From Erythrobacter sp. UBA2510 (lineage in GTDB: Bacteria > Pseudomonadota > Alphaproteobacteria > Sphingomonadales > Sphingomonadaceae), in the NCBI GenBank assembly GCA_002341345.1, contig DDNW01000116.1, forward strand, positions 2,000-12,239: a DNA stretch of 10,240 nucleotides. The letters are read 5' to 3'. Position numbers and translations under genes: made by a program. Below, piece by piece: positions 1 to 6,833 of the stretch. Within the stretch, counting starts at the first letter, position 1; every line of letters begins with the position of its first letter. The notes under the pieces were generated by a model. That model searched no databases. It was given only the letters and a program-made list of their open reading frames with translations, and had not been told where the DNA came from.

Positions 1-598
<598 letters not shown>

Positions 599-602
<4 letters not shown>

Positions 603-1396
603 GACTTCATGCATCCTTTGAAATCAGGTGTGCGTTTGGCGATGAAAGCGCTCACGCCCTCGCGCCCTTCAGGCCGCCCGCCAGCCGCACAAATGCTGTC
701 GAGCTCATGGTCGAGCTGGTCTTCGTATGTCTCGCGAAAGGTATCTAGCAGCAGCCGCTTGACGCCACCGACAGCTGCAACCGGACCAGCGGCCAGCTTG
801 GCCGCGACCGCCATGCCGGTTGTGTGCAATTCACCCTCCTCGGCCAGCTGCGAGATCATGCCCAGTTCGAGCGCTTCGGGTGCCTTGATCAGGCGATTGT
901 TGATCAGCAAGTCCTGCGCCATCCGCAGCCCGACGAGGCGCGGGAGCAGCCAGGTCATTCCGCCATCGGGCGTCAGGCCGAGCGAACCATAGGCTGCCAC
1001 GAAGCGCGCCGACGGTGCAGCGATCACCACATCGCCTGCCAGCGCGAGGCTCATTCCGGCCCCGGCAGCAGGGCCGTTGACCAGTGTCACCAGTGGTTTG
1101 TCCATCCGCATGAAACGCGCCACGCCCCGGTGCAAGGTTCCGGCAAGCTCGTACAGATAGCCGGAAACGTCGTCGCCAGCCTGCGCGAACTCGACGACGT
1201 CGCCGCCACCGCAGAACAGCTTGCCCGCCCCGGTAATCACGACACAGCGGATCGCATCGTCGCTCTCGCAGCGGATAGCCGCTTGTTCGAGGGCCCGCGC
1301 CAATGGCAGGTCGATCGCATTCCCTGCAGTCGGGCGATCAAGCGTCAGGACGGCAATGTCGCCATCCATCTCAAAGCGTACGGGGGACGGGTTCAT
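599..1396 (-). CDS. Enoyl-CoA hydratase/isomerase (crotonase) family protein
   Basis: This intact 265-residue protein has the usual crotonase length. Visible features are the LTLDRP segment near residues 17-22, the CoA/oxyanion-hole motif LFCGGGDV (60-67), the second oxyanion loop NGPAAGAGMSLALAGD (107-122), and GSLGLTPDGG (137-146). An aspartate (D144) sits in the TPDGG position, and no glutamate pair typical of classical hydratases is obvious. This pattern resembles PaaG-type isomerases, so double-bond isomerisation is as likely as hydration. The start at 1396 was chosen because it overlaps the phosphotransferase stop as ATGA; the frame is open further upstream but has no crotonase homology there. 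Its own stop overlaps the thiolase remnant start, again as ATGA. In context it serves beta-oxidation of a CoA-activated ring-cleavage or side-chain product. Confidence 0.92.
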
Positions 1397-2459
1397 CGGT
1401 ATTGCTCCATGGCTTGCGCGGCTAGTCGGGCAAGGCACGGGAAGGCGTTTGCCCGCTCGCGTGCCTTGGCATTGGCGGCAGTGCCGCGGATAACGCGACC
1501 CTTGATTCCGTGAAAGATCGCCGCCAGACGGAAGAACTGGAAGGCGATATAGAAGTCCCATTTGGGAATGCTGTCCCGACCTATGCGGGCGCAATAGGCC
1601 GCGACATAGTCCTGCTCGCAGGGGATGTTGAGCACCGCGAGATCCGCGCCTTCAAGCCCTGCCACGATGTCTGGTGGCATCCGATACATCATCGCATGAT
1701 GGCGAAGTCGGCCAGCGGATGGCCGAGTGTCGACAGTTCCCAGTCGAGCACCTCCAGCACGCGCGGCTGCATCGGGTGGAAGATCATGTTGTCGCAGCGG
1801 AAATCGCCATGGTCCATGCTGGTCTCTTCGCCCGGCGGAATGTTGTCGGGCAGCCACGCGACGAGGAGATCCATGTCTTCGTTGCGGCCCGCTTCCTCGT
1901 TGGCGAGATACTGCTTGGTCCAGCGGCCGATCTGGCGCTCGAAATAAATGCCCGGTCTGCCATAATCGCCCAGTCCAACCGCCACGTAATCGACCTGGTG
2001 CAACTGCGCGAGCGTGGCATTCATGGCATCAAAGTAAAGCGGCCGATCTTCGCGGCTGACCTCAGGGAAAGTGGTATCCCAGAAGATCCGCCCCTCGACC
2101 ATGTCCATGACGAAGAGCCAGGTGCCGATCACCGCGTCATCGGTGCACACGCCGTGCACGTGCGGAACCGGGAACCCGGCCTTGCCCAGCCCTTGCATCG
2201 CCGCCGCCTCACGCTCCACCGCATGTGCGCCCTTGAGCAGCTGGCCCGGAGGTTTACGCCGCAGGACATAGTTCTTCCCCGGCGTCGTCAACTTGTAGGT
2301 CGGGTTCGACTGGCCGCCCTTGAACTGCTCTATGCCGAGCGGCCGCGCAAAGCCTTCGACATTCTCGCCCATCCATTGAGAAAGTCGGGCGATATCCAGC
2401 TCAAATCCCGGCCGTACTGCGGTGGTACCGCTGTTCTGTGCAGCGAGATCGTCAGACAT
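1393..2459 (-). pseudogene. APH-like phosphotransferase (ACAD10/11-type kinase domain), disrupted by a one-base deletion
   Basis: Two overlapping frames together encode about 355 residues, the usual size for this family. The first frame (from ATG 2459) contains FKGGQSNPTYKL (nucleotide loop), the catalytic-loop motif HGDFRCDN (H217, D219, N224) and the metal-binding LDWELSTLGHPLADFA (D239). After A253 it reads IMR and stops. The second frame resumes with HHAMMYRMPPDIV and runs to MEQYR. One T (minus strand) missing between 1700 and 1701 would restore ADFAYHAMMYRM. The start is set by GGAGG six bases upstream and overlaps the acyl-CoA dehydrogenase stop by eight bases. These proteins often travel with acyl-CoA dehydrogenases and, by analogy with ACAD10/11, may phosphorylate hydroxyacyl-CoAs. 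A truncated product would keep the catalytic residues but lose about 100 C-terminal residues. Sequencing error is the main alternative to a true mutation. Confidence 0.88.
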
Positions 2460-2900
2460 TGCCATCCTCCGCCATGCTATCCCGCCATTCTCGCTTGATT
2501 TTCTTGGCAAGCGACCATTTGTGCACCTCTGTCGGGCCGTCATAAATACGAAAGGCGCGCCGGGCTGAGCCGGAACTGCGCGTATTTGAAACCCTCACCG
2601 CATCGCCCAGCATCCGTAGGGCGCCGCCGTGTTGCATGCAAGCGGGCCCAGGGGGGACAGGCCGGTACGGATCAGGACATAGGCAGTTTCGACCTGCGTG
2701 AGGTGCGAACCGTCCGGCAAGACGTGCGGCGTCATCACCCCTGCCACACGCGCCTTCTCACGCATCTCGTGCACTAGTTCGTCGGTCGGGCAATTGTGAT
2801 GGTCGCGGCGCGAGTCCTGCTCATAGGGCGCAACGACCTCGCGCACGGAAGCCTCGACCCGCGATCCGATCTACCGTACCCGGTCGCTGATCGGTGGCAT
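2452..2900 (-). pseudogene. Acyl-CoA dehydrogenase remnant: nonsense codon, large internal deletion and frameshift
   Basis: Only about 450 bases remain of a gene normally near 1,200. The N-terminal part starts MPPISDRVR at 2900, meets an in-frame TAG at codon 10 (2873-2871), then continues in the same frame with REVVAPYEQD, ELVHEMREKARVAG and SPLGPLACNTAAP. This matches the N-terminal helical domain of the ACAD10/11-like class. After the NTAAP segment (about 2619) homology jumps, in another frame, to the extreme C-terminus, FRIYDGPTEVHKWSLAKK, ending at 2452. The FAD-binding middle and the catalytic base region are gone. The start lies two bases after the SDR stop, and the end overlaps the phosphotransferase start by eight bases, so the operon layout survives although the enzyme does not. 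The short stretch around 2560-2618 is too degraded to assign to a family position. Confidence 0.85.
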
Positions 2901-2902
2901 GC

Positions 2903-3664
2903 TCATCGCGGCGCCATCCGGATGGCACCGTCAAGGCGGATGACCTCGCCGTTGAGCATCGGATTACGGATGATCGATTCCACTAGCTGCGCATATTCGG
3001 CGGGCTTGCCCAGACGGCTGGGATGCGGAACCTGCGCGCCCAAGGCATCCTGCACATTTTGCGGAAAGGCCTCGAGCATGGGGGTAAGGAAGATACCCGG
3101 CGCGATGGTCATCACCCGGATCTTGAACTGTGCCAGATCGCGCGCGACCGGCAAGGTCATGCCGACCACCCCGCCCTTCGACGATGAATAGGCCGCCTGT
3201 CCGATCTGCCCGTCATAGGCCGCGACCGAGGCGGTGTTGACGATCACGCCCCGCTCCCCGTCCAGTTCCTCGGCGGCGGCAGCGCGGGCCGCGAATTTAG
3301 AGATAACATTGAAGGTCCCGATCAGGTTTACCTCGATCGTTTTGCGATAGATATCGAGCGGGTGCGGCGCATTCTCCTTGCCGACGGTCTTAACGGCCGG
3401 TGCGATCCCGGCGCAATTGACGAGGATGCGCGCCACGCCATGCGCATGTTCCGCGGCGTCGAGCCCGGCAGTCACACTGGCGTCATCCGCGACATTGACG
3501 CTGACGAACTGGCCGCCGATCTCCTGCGCGGCCGCCTGGCCGGCCTCTTCGTTGAGGTCGAAGAGTGTCACTTTGGCACCATTGACGGCCAGCATCTTCG
3601 CCGTAGCCTTGCCAAGACCCGAGGCACCGCCGGTCACGATTGCTACAATTCCGTCGATGTTCAT
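2903..3664 (-). CDS. SDR-family dehydrogenase (3-hydroxyacyl-CoA dehydrogenase type 2-like)
   Basis: This complete 253-residue classical short-chain dehydrogenase has the Rossmann motif TGGASGLG (11-18), an acidic residue after strand 2 (FDLN, D36) indicating NAD rather than NADP, NCAG (83-86) in place of the usual NNAG, N113, catalytic S146, and YSSSK (Y159, K163). The long insert after NCAG (PAVKTVGKE...PLDIYRKTIEVNL) and the C-terminal GEVIRLDGAIRMAP resemble 17-beta-HSD type 10, an enzyme that oxidises 3-hydroxyacyl-CoAs and some alcohols. A GAGGGG ribosome site precedes the ATG. It is the first of the tightly packed genes; the acyl-CoA dehydrogenase remnant begins two bases after its stop. 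It could do either the beta-oxidation hydroxyacyl step or alcohol-to-ketone oxidation of the cyclic substrate. Confidence 0.93.
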   Translation of the reverse strand: MNIDGIVAIVTGGASGLGKATAKMLAVNGAKVTLFDLNEEAGQAAAQEIGGQFVSVNVADDASVTAGLDAAEHAHGVARILVNCAGIAPAVKTVGKENAPHPLDIYRKTIEVNLIGTFNVISKFAARAAAAEELDGERGVIVNTASVAAYDGQIGQAAYSSSKGGVVGMTLPVARDLAQFKIRVMTIAPGIFLTPMLEAFPQNVQDALGAQVPHPSRLGKPAEYAQLVESIIRNPMLNGEVIRLDGAIRMAPR

Positions 3665-3694
3665 ATTTTCGCCCCCCTCAGTTGAAACCTCTTT

Positions 3695-3712
3695 TGACGC
3701 TTATGACGCATA
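3695..3712. repeat. 9-bp tandem direct repeat TGACGCTTA / TGACGCATA in the gap upstream of the SDR gene
   Basis: Two adjacent 9-bp units match at eight of nine positions and lie 31-48 bases upstream of the SDR start, inside the only sizeable gap (3665-3799) between the TetR gene and the SDR operon. The position suits a regulator-binding site or an internal promoter. No convincing sigma-70 promoter is visible beside it, and so short a repeat could be chance. Confidence 0.3.
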
Positions 3713-3799
3713 CAGTGCCCGCGCAGTCCCATGCGCTGGATGCGGAAATGCTTTCGCCCTGGCCACTTAATCGACCACGTTGGGCGCGCGTACAACCGC

Positions 3800-4393
3800 C
3801 TACCCGTCAATGTCGCCATCCTGCAGGAAGCCCAGCAGGAAGAGGTCGGCTGCCTGTTGCGCGATCTGCGCGCCGGACAACCGCCCCGAGCGGTACCAGG
3901 ACGGCGCCGAATCCAGCATCGCGACCAGGAATTTTCGGGCGACCGTGCTGTTGATATTCGAATTTTCGGGTGCTGCGGCAAGGATCAGGTCGCGCCAGTA
4001 ATTGTCGAACGTGGCATAGGCGGCGAGAACGCGATCTTTCATGTCGTCGGGTAACTCGTCGAACACCCGGGCAACCGCAGCCGAGGAATCGTCATCCGAC
4101 AGCAGGAACTCGACATGCGCGACGATGGCAGCGCGCAGCCGCTCGACCGCCGAGAGCTTCGCCCCGCGTCCCTCGACCTTGGCCATGATATGGCGCGTAT
4201 TGTTGTAAATGCCGTCGAGCATTACTTGTTCGACAAGCACATCCTTCGACTTGAAATGATGATAGATGCTCGGCGCCAGCATCCCGGCTCCCTCTGCGAT
4301 CTCGCTGAGCTTGGTCGCGTTGAGGCCTTTCGTGCGCAGGACACGCGCAGCCGAATCGAGAATGCGGCGCTTGCCGGACGCTTCCTTTTCCAT
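3800..4393 (-). CDS. TetR/AcrR family transcriptional regulator
   Basis: The 197-residue protein has the standard TetR length. The N-terminal DNA-binding domain is clear: RILDSAARVLRTKG (10-23), then a helix-turn-helix TKLSEIAEGAGMLAPSIYHHF (27-47), followed by KSKDVLVEQV. The rest is an alpha-helical ligand-binding domain without recognisable specificity. In catabolic clusters such regulators commonly repress the operon and respond to an acyl-CoA or pathway intermediate. AAGGGAGC lies just upstream of the ATG. It follows the lactonase gene by about 54 bases and is separated from the SDR by 135 bases, so it may be co-transcribed with the upstream genes. It is the only regulator in the window and so the likely reader of the paired operator motif at 6592 and 6807; that link is inferred. 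Confidence 0.93.
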   Translation of the reverse strand: MEKEASGKRRILDSAARVLRTKGLNATKLSEIAEGAGMLAPSIYHHFKSKDVLVEQVMLDGIYNNTRHIMAKVEGRGAKLSAVERLRAAIVAHVEFLLSDDDSSAAVARVFDELPDDMKDRVLAAYATFDNYWRDLILAAAPENSNINSTVARKFLVAMLDSAPSWYRSGRLSGAQIAQQAADLFLLGFLQDGDIDG

Positions 4394-4447
4394 GCCGCTC
4401 CCTTATCGCCTTATGAACCGATTGGAAGCCTGCACTAAGGTGCTGGC

Positions 4448-5383
4448 CTATCCCGCGTAAGGGACAGTTGGCATGCCTGCTACGGCAATATCGAGGATTT
4501 CGAACAAGCCGCCCGCCAGTGGCTCCAGCGCGAACCGTGCCTCGTCGTAACCTTGCGATCCGGTGATGAGGAACAGTCGAGAGAAGTCGCTGCCTCCGAA
4601 TGCGGGCCTGAGGCCGCGACGGACCGGCAGGTCCCGCTCTTCCGCCAGGCTGCCGTCAGGCGCGAACCGGCGCAGCTTCCAGCTTTCGTAGAAGGCCATC
4701 CAGATATGTCCGTCAACATCGACCGCCATGCCGTCCGGATAGCCGTCTTCGGGCTGGAATTTCAGGAAGTCGCGTCGGTTGCAAAGATTGCCAGCGGCAT
4801 CGACATCATAAACCCAGGTCACGAGCGGCATGGAATCGTTGACGTAGGCCGTCTTGCCATCGGGGCTGAAGGCTGGCCCGTTCTCGGTCACGATGTTGCG
4901 TTCCTGCGTAGAATATGTCCCGTCGGCATCGATCCGGTAAAGCTCGCCCGTATTGCGCACGTCGAGCTGGCCGAGCGTCGATTCCTTGTCCTCGGCGGTC
5001 GTGCTTTCGTCCCATTGGGCACTATCGCACGATCCGGTCCAGAAGCGCCCCTTCGCGTCGGTCATACCATCGTTGAGCCGCGCCTTGGCCGGGTCGGGGA
5101 TCGGGTGGAACTGCGGTTCGTAAGTGCCGCGATGGGGATCGACATGGGCGATGCCGTCGGCGCATGAGGCGATGAAGCCGCCCGAGCTCTTGGGCGCAAT
5201 TGCACTGATCCACGCGGGTGATTTCCAGACGCCGGTCTCGCCGCTGGCCAGTGTGTACCAGCGAATGCCCGGATCCTCGATATCGACCCAGTAGATACGG
5301 CCATCGCGGGCGTCCCAGACGGTGCTCTCGCCGAGAATCGCGCGGGCCTCCCACAGGCAACGCCAGCCCTGTCCTTCACTCAT
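4448..5383 (-). CDS. SMP-30/gluconolactonase/LRE family lactonase
   Basis: This 311-residue six-bladed beta-propeller protein shows the family metal ligands: E19 in LGESTVWD, N168 in TENGPAFSPDG, and D217 in DGYPDGMAVD. N104 in ARLNDGMTDAKGRFWTGS is a usual substrate-pocket residue, and GELYRIDADG and VYDVDAAGNL are blade repeats. Family members are divalent-metal lactone hydrolases acting on sugar and other lactones. No signal peptide is seen, so it is probably cytoplasmic. A GGGAGA ribosome site lies upstream of the ATG. It follows the LLM monooxygenase by 58 bases. That pairing suggests it opens a lactone made by the monooxygenase, although a sugar lactonase cannot be ruled out from sequence alone. 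Confidence 0.92.
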   Translation of the reverse strand: MSEGQGWRCLWEARAILGESTVWDARDGRIYWVDIEDPGIRWYTLASGETGVWKSPAWISAIAPKSSGGFIASCADGIAHVDPHRGTYEPQFHPIPDPAKARLNDGMTDAKGRFWTGSCDSAQWDESTTAEDKESTLGQLDVRNTGELYRIDADGTYSTQERNIVTENGPAFSPDGKTAYVNDSMPLVTWVYDVDAAGNLCNRRDFLKFQPEDGYPDGMAVDVDGHIWMAFYESWKLRRFAPDGSLAEERDLPVRRGLRPAFGGSDFSRLFLITGSQGYDEARFALEPLAGGLFEILDIAVAGMPTVPYAG

Positions 5384-5409
5384 ATCGTGTCTCTCCCAGA
5401 CTGCCCGGC

Positions 5410-5429
5410 CCGGCTCGTGCCGAAGCCGG
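5410..5429. other. Small GC-rich inverted repeat between monooxygenase and lactonase genes
   Basis: A perfect 6-bp stem (CCGGCT / AGCCGG) with an 8-base loop lies 12 bases beyond the LLM gene stop and upstream of the lactonase. There is no T-run after it in either direction, so it is not a convincing intrinsic terminator. It could slow transcription or protect the upstream mRNA end. Confidence 0.3.
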
Positions 5430-5441
5430 TAAATTCGTTGC

Positions 5442-6554
5442 TCAGGCCGCGCCCTGCAGCGTCACGGCAGGTTCGGAACCCGGCGTATCGGCGTCGAGGT
5501 CCTTGAGCGCCGGCAGGACCTTGCGCGCGATCAGCTCGTAATTCTCGCGGCCCACGTCGAACGGCATGTCGCCGAACTGGGTGTAGATGATGAACTGGCC
5601 AACGTCGAACCGCTCCTTCATCGCGGTCAGCTTCTCGATCACTTCCTCGGGCCGGCCATAGACCTGCAGATCAGCAAGAAATTCGTTGAACGGCTCGATC
5701 CCGTGCTTTTCCACGCTCCGCGCAAGCGCGCCGTAATATTCGTAGCCTTCGATCTTCTCGAATTCCTTGTTGCCGAACTTGTAGAAAGACGACGTCGAGC
5801 GGGCATATTCGACCAGGTATTTGTCGCGCATTTCCTGCGCCTTGGCCTTGTCTTCGTTGCACGCCACGAAAGCGACGACGACCGGCTTCGGAGCCTTGGC
5901 ACCATTGGCCGCCTCAAACCGTTCACGGTAATCGCGCAGGTCTTCCTCGACCCGGTCCCACGGCTTCTGCGCGATGATCATCAGGCCGACATCGAGCGAG
6001 GCCATCAGGCGGACCGATTCCGGTGACACGGCGGAGGCGAAGACCCGGCCGCGATAACTCTTGTAAGGCGCGGGCCGCAATTCGACGCGCGGCTGCTTCA
6101 GAAATTCACCGTCATATTCCATGACTCCGCTTTCGAGCCCCTGCAGCAGTGCTTCGGCATATTCACGAAACCGGCGGCGTGCCTCGCCCATGGGCACGTT
6201 GAAGCCGTCAAACTCCTCCTTGCCCAGTCCGCGGCCCATGCCGAGGATGGCGCGGCCTTCGGAAAACTGGTCGAGCAGGATGAAGCTTTCGGCGATGCGG
6301 ACGGGGTTGTGCCAGGGCAGAACCGTTACCGTAGTGCCCAGCTTGATGCGCTTCGTCTTGCCCGCCACCCATGACAGGAATTGCGGTACGTTCGGCGTCA
6401 TCATGTAGCCGGTGAAGTGATGTTCCGGCGTCCAGATCGAGTCGAAGCCCTGATCTTCCGCCCGCGCCGCGAGCGAAAGTTCGTTCCGGTAGACCTCGGC
6501 GTCCGAGTTGTGCCCATGAAGGTTCTGAAAAGTCAGCCCGAGACCAACGTCCAT
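5442..6554 (-). CDS. LLM-class flavin-dependent oxidoreductase (bacterial luciferase-like monooxygenase)
   Basis: The 370-residue protein has the family's usual length and hallmarks: an N-terminal MDVGLGLTFQN strand, ARAEDQGFDSIWTPEHHF (31-47), KLGTTVTVLPWHNPVR (71-86), and LDQFSEGRAILGMGRG (94-109) followed by EEFDGF. The C-terminal end contains YGRPEEVIEKL. These are TIM-barrel monooxygenases that use reduced FMN (or F420 in some lineages) delivered by a separate reductase; no reductase is seen in the window. Type II Baeyer-Villiger monooxygenases such as the diketocamphane enzymes belong to this superfamily, which with the adjacent lactonase makes ketone-to-lactone oxidation a reasonable guess. 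GGAG sits about ten bases before the ATG. It is the first gene of the minus-strand run and diverges from the acyl-CoA synthetase. The substrate is not determinable from sequence. Confidence 0.93.
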   Translation of the reverse strand: MDVGLGLTFQNLHGHNSDAEVYRNELSLAARAEDQGFDSIWTPEHHFTGYMMTPNVPQFLSWVAGKTKRIKLGTTVTVLPWHNPVRIAESFILLDQFSEGRAILGMGRGLGKEEFDGFNVPMGEARRRFREYAEALLQGLESGVMEYDGEFLKQPRVELRPAPYKSYRGRVFASAVSPESVRLMASLDVGLMIIAQKPWDRVEEDLRDYRERFEAANGAKAPKPVVVAFVACNEDKAKAQEMRDKYLVEYARSTSSFYKFGNKEFEKIEGYEYYGALARSVEKHGIEPFNEFLADLQVYGRPEEVIEKLTAMKERFDVGQFIIYTQFGDMPFDVGRENYELIARKVLPALKDLDADTPGSEPAVTLQGAA

Positions 6555-6591
6555 AGCCTGTTACTCCTGCATAATTCGATTGAATGTAACC

Positions 6592-6604
6592 TAATCCTTA
6601 TTAG
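6592..6604. promoter_or_regulatory. Putative operator copy 1 (TAATCCTTATTAG)
   Basis: This near-palindrome (CTAAT - 4 bases - ATTAG when the base before is included) lies 38-50 bases upstream of the LLM monooxygenase start. It matches copy 2 at 11 of 13 positions. Its placement next to the start of a catabolic operon that carries a TetR gene suggests a repressor site. No experimental or motif-database support is available here. Confidence 0.4.
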
Positions 6605-6777
6605 CCTCTTAATGCAAGAGCGGAAGTTCGCATGCCGCTTATGCCGCGCTTGGGCGACTTTAATCCGCCGCCTTTCCTCCCGCGAGGTTTTCACCCATAT
6701 CATTATAACTACAAACTTTTATCTGATATTCTGCGAATTGTCAGCCAACCAGAGCCAACGTCGGGCAGCAACAGAGC

Positions 6778-6807
6778 TTGACCACGGGGCTTGCGCGATA
6801 CTAAAAT
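6778..6807 (+). promoter_or_regulatory. Sigma-70-like promoter for the acyl-CoA synthetase and ribB genes
   Basis: TTGACC (6778-6783) is followed by an 18-base spacer and TAAAAT (6802-6807), close to the housekeeping consensus. The -10 box lies 26 bases before the ATG at 6834, giving a leader of about 20 bases with a GAGGG ribosome site. The adjacent palindrome begins at the last base of the -10 box, where a bound repressor would block transcription. Confidence 0.5.
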
Positions 6808-6819
6808 AATCTTGATTAG
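6807..6819. promoter_or_regulatory. Putative operator copy 2 (TAATCTTGATTAG)
   Basis: A perfect inverted repeat, TAATC-TT-GATTA, followed by G, overlaps the end of the predicted -10 box and the expected transcription start of the rightward genes. It matches copy 1 near the divergent monooxygenase gene at 11 of 13 bases. Shared sites on both sides of a divergent region fit co-regulation by one repressor. Confidence 0.42.
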
Positions 6820-6833
6820 GGCGAGGGATAAAG

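Larger units (their letters stand above)
6555..6833. promoter_or_regulatory. AT-rich divergent intergenic region between monooxygenase and acyl-CoA synthetase
   Basis: This 279-bp stretch has no gene and is clearly richer in A+T than its surroundings. It must hold promoters for both directions. The rightward promoter is listed separately. For the leftward genes a candidate is CTGACA (6744-6739) with a 17-base spacer to TAAAAG (6721-6716) on the minus strand; it would leave a leader of about 150 bases and is weak. A spaced inverted repeat, ATATCA (6697-6702) and TGATAT (6724-6729), also lies here. Two copies of a 13-bp near-palindrome sit near the two ends. Confidence 0.6.

Noticed and set aside
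1397..1594. Upstream extension of the crotonase frame
   Set aside because: The extension overlaps conserved phosphotransferase C-terminal coding sequence and has no crotonase homology; the ATGA overlap at 1396 marks the true start.
2460..2543. Upstream extension of the phosphotransferase frame
   Set aside because: It overlaps the conserved C-terminus of the acyl-CoA dehydrogenase remnant; GGAGG six bases before 2459 fixes the start.
6697..6729. Spaced inverted repeat ATATCA / TGATAT
   Set aside because: Six-base arms with a 21-base spacer in AT-rich DNA are likely by chance, so it is noted only within the intergenic entry.
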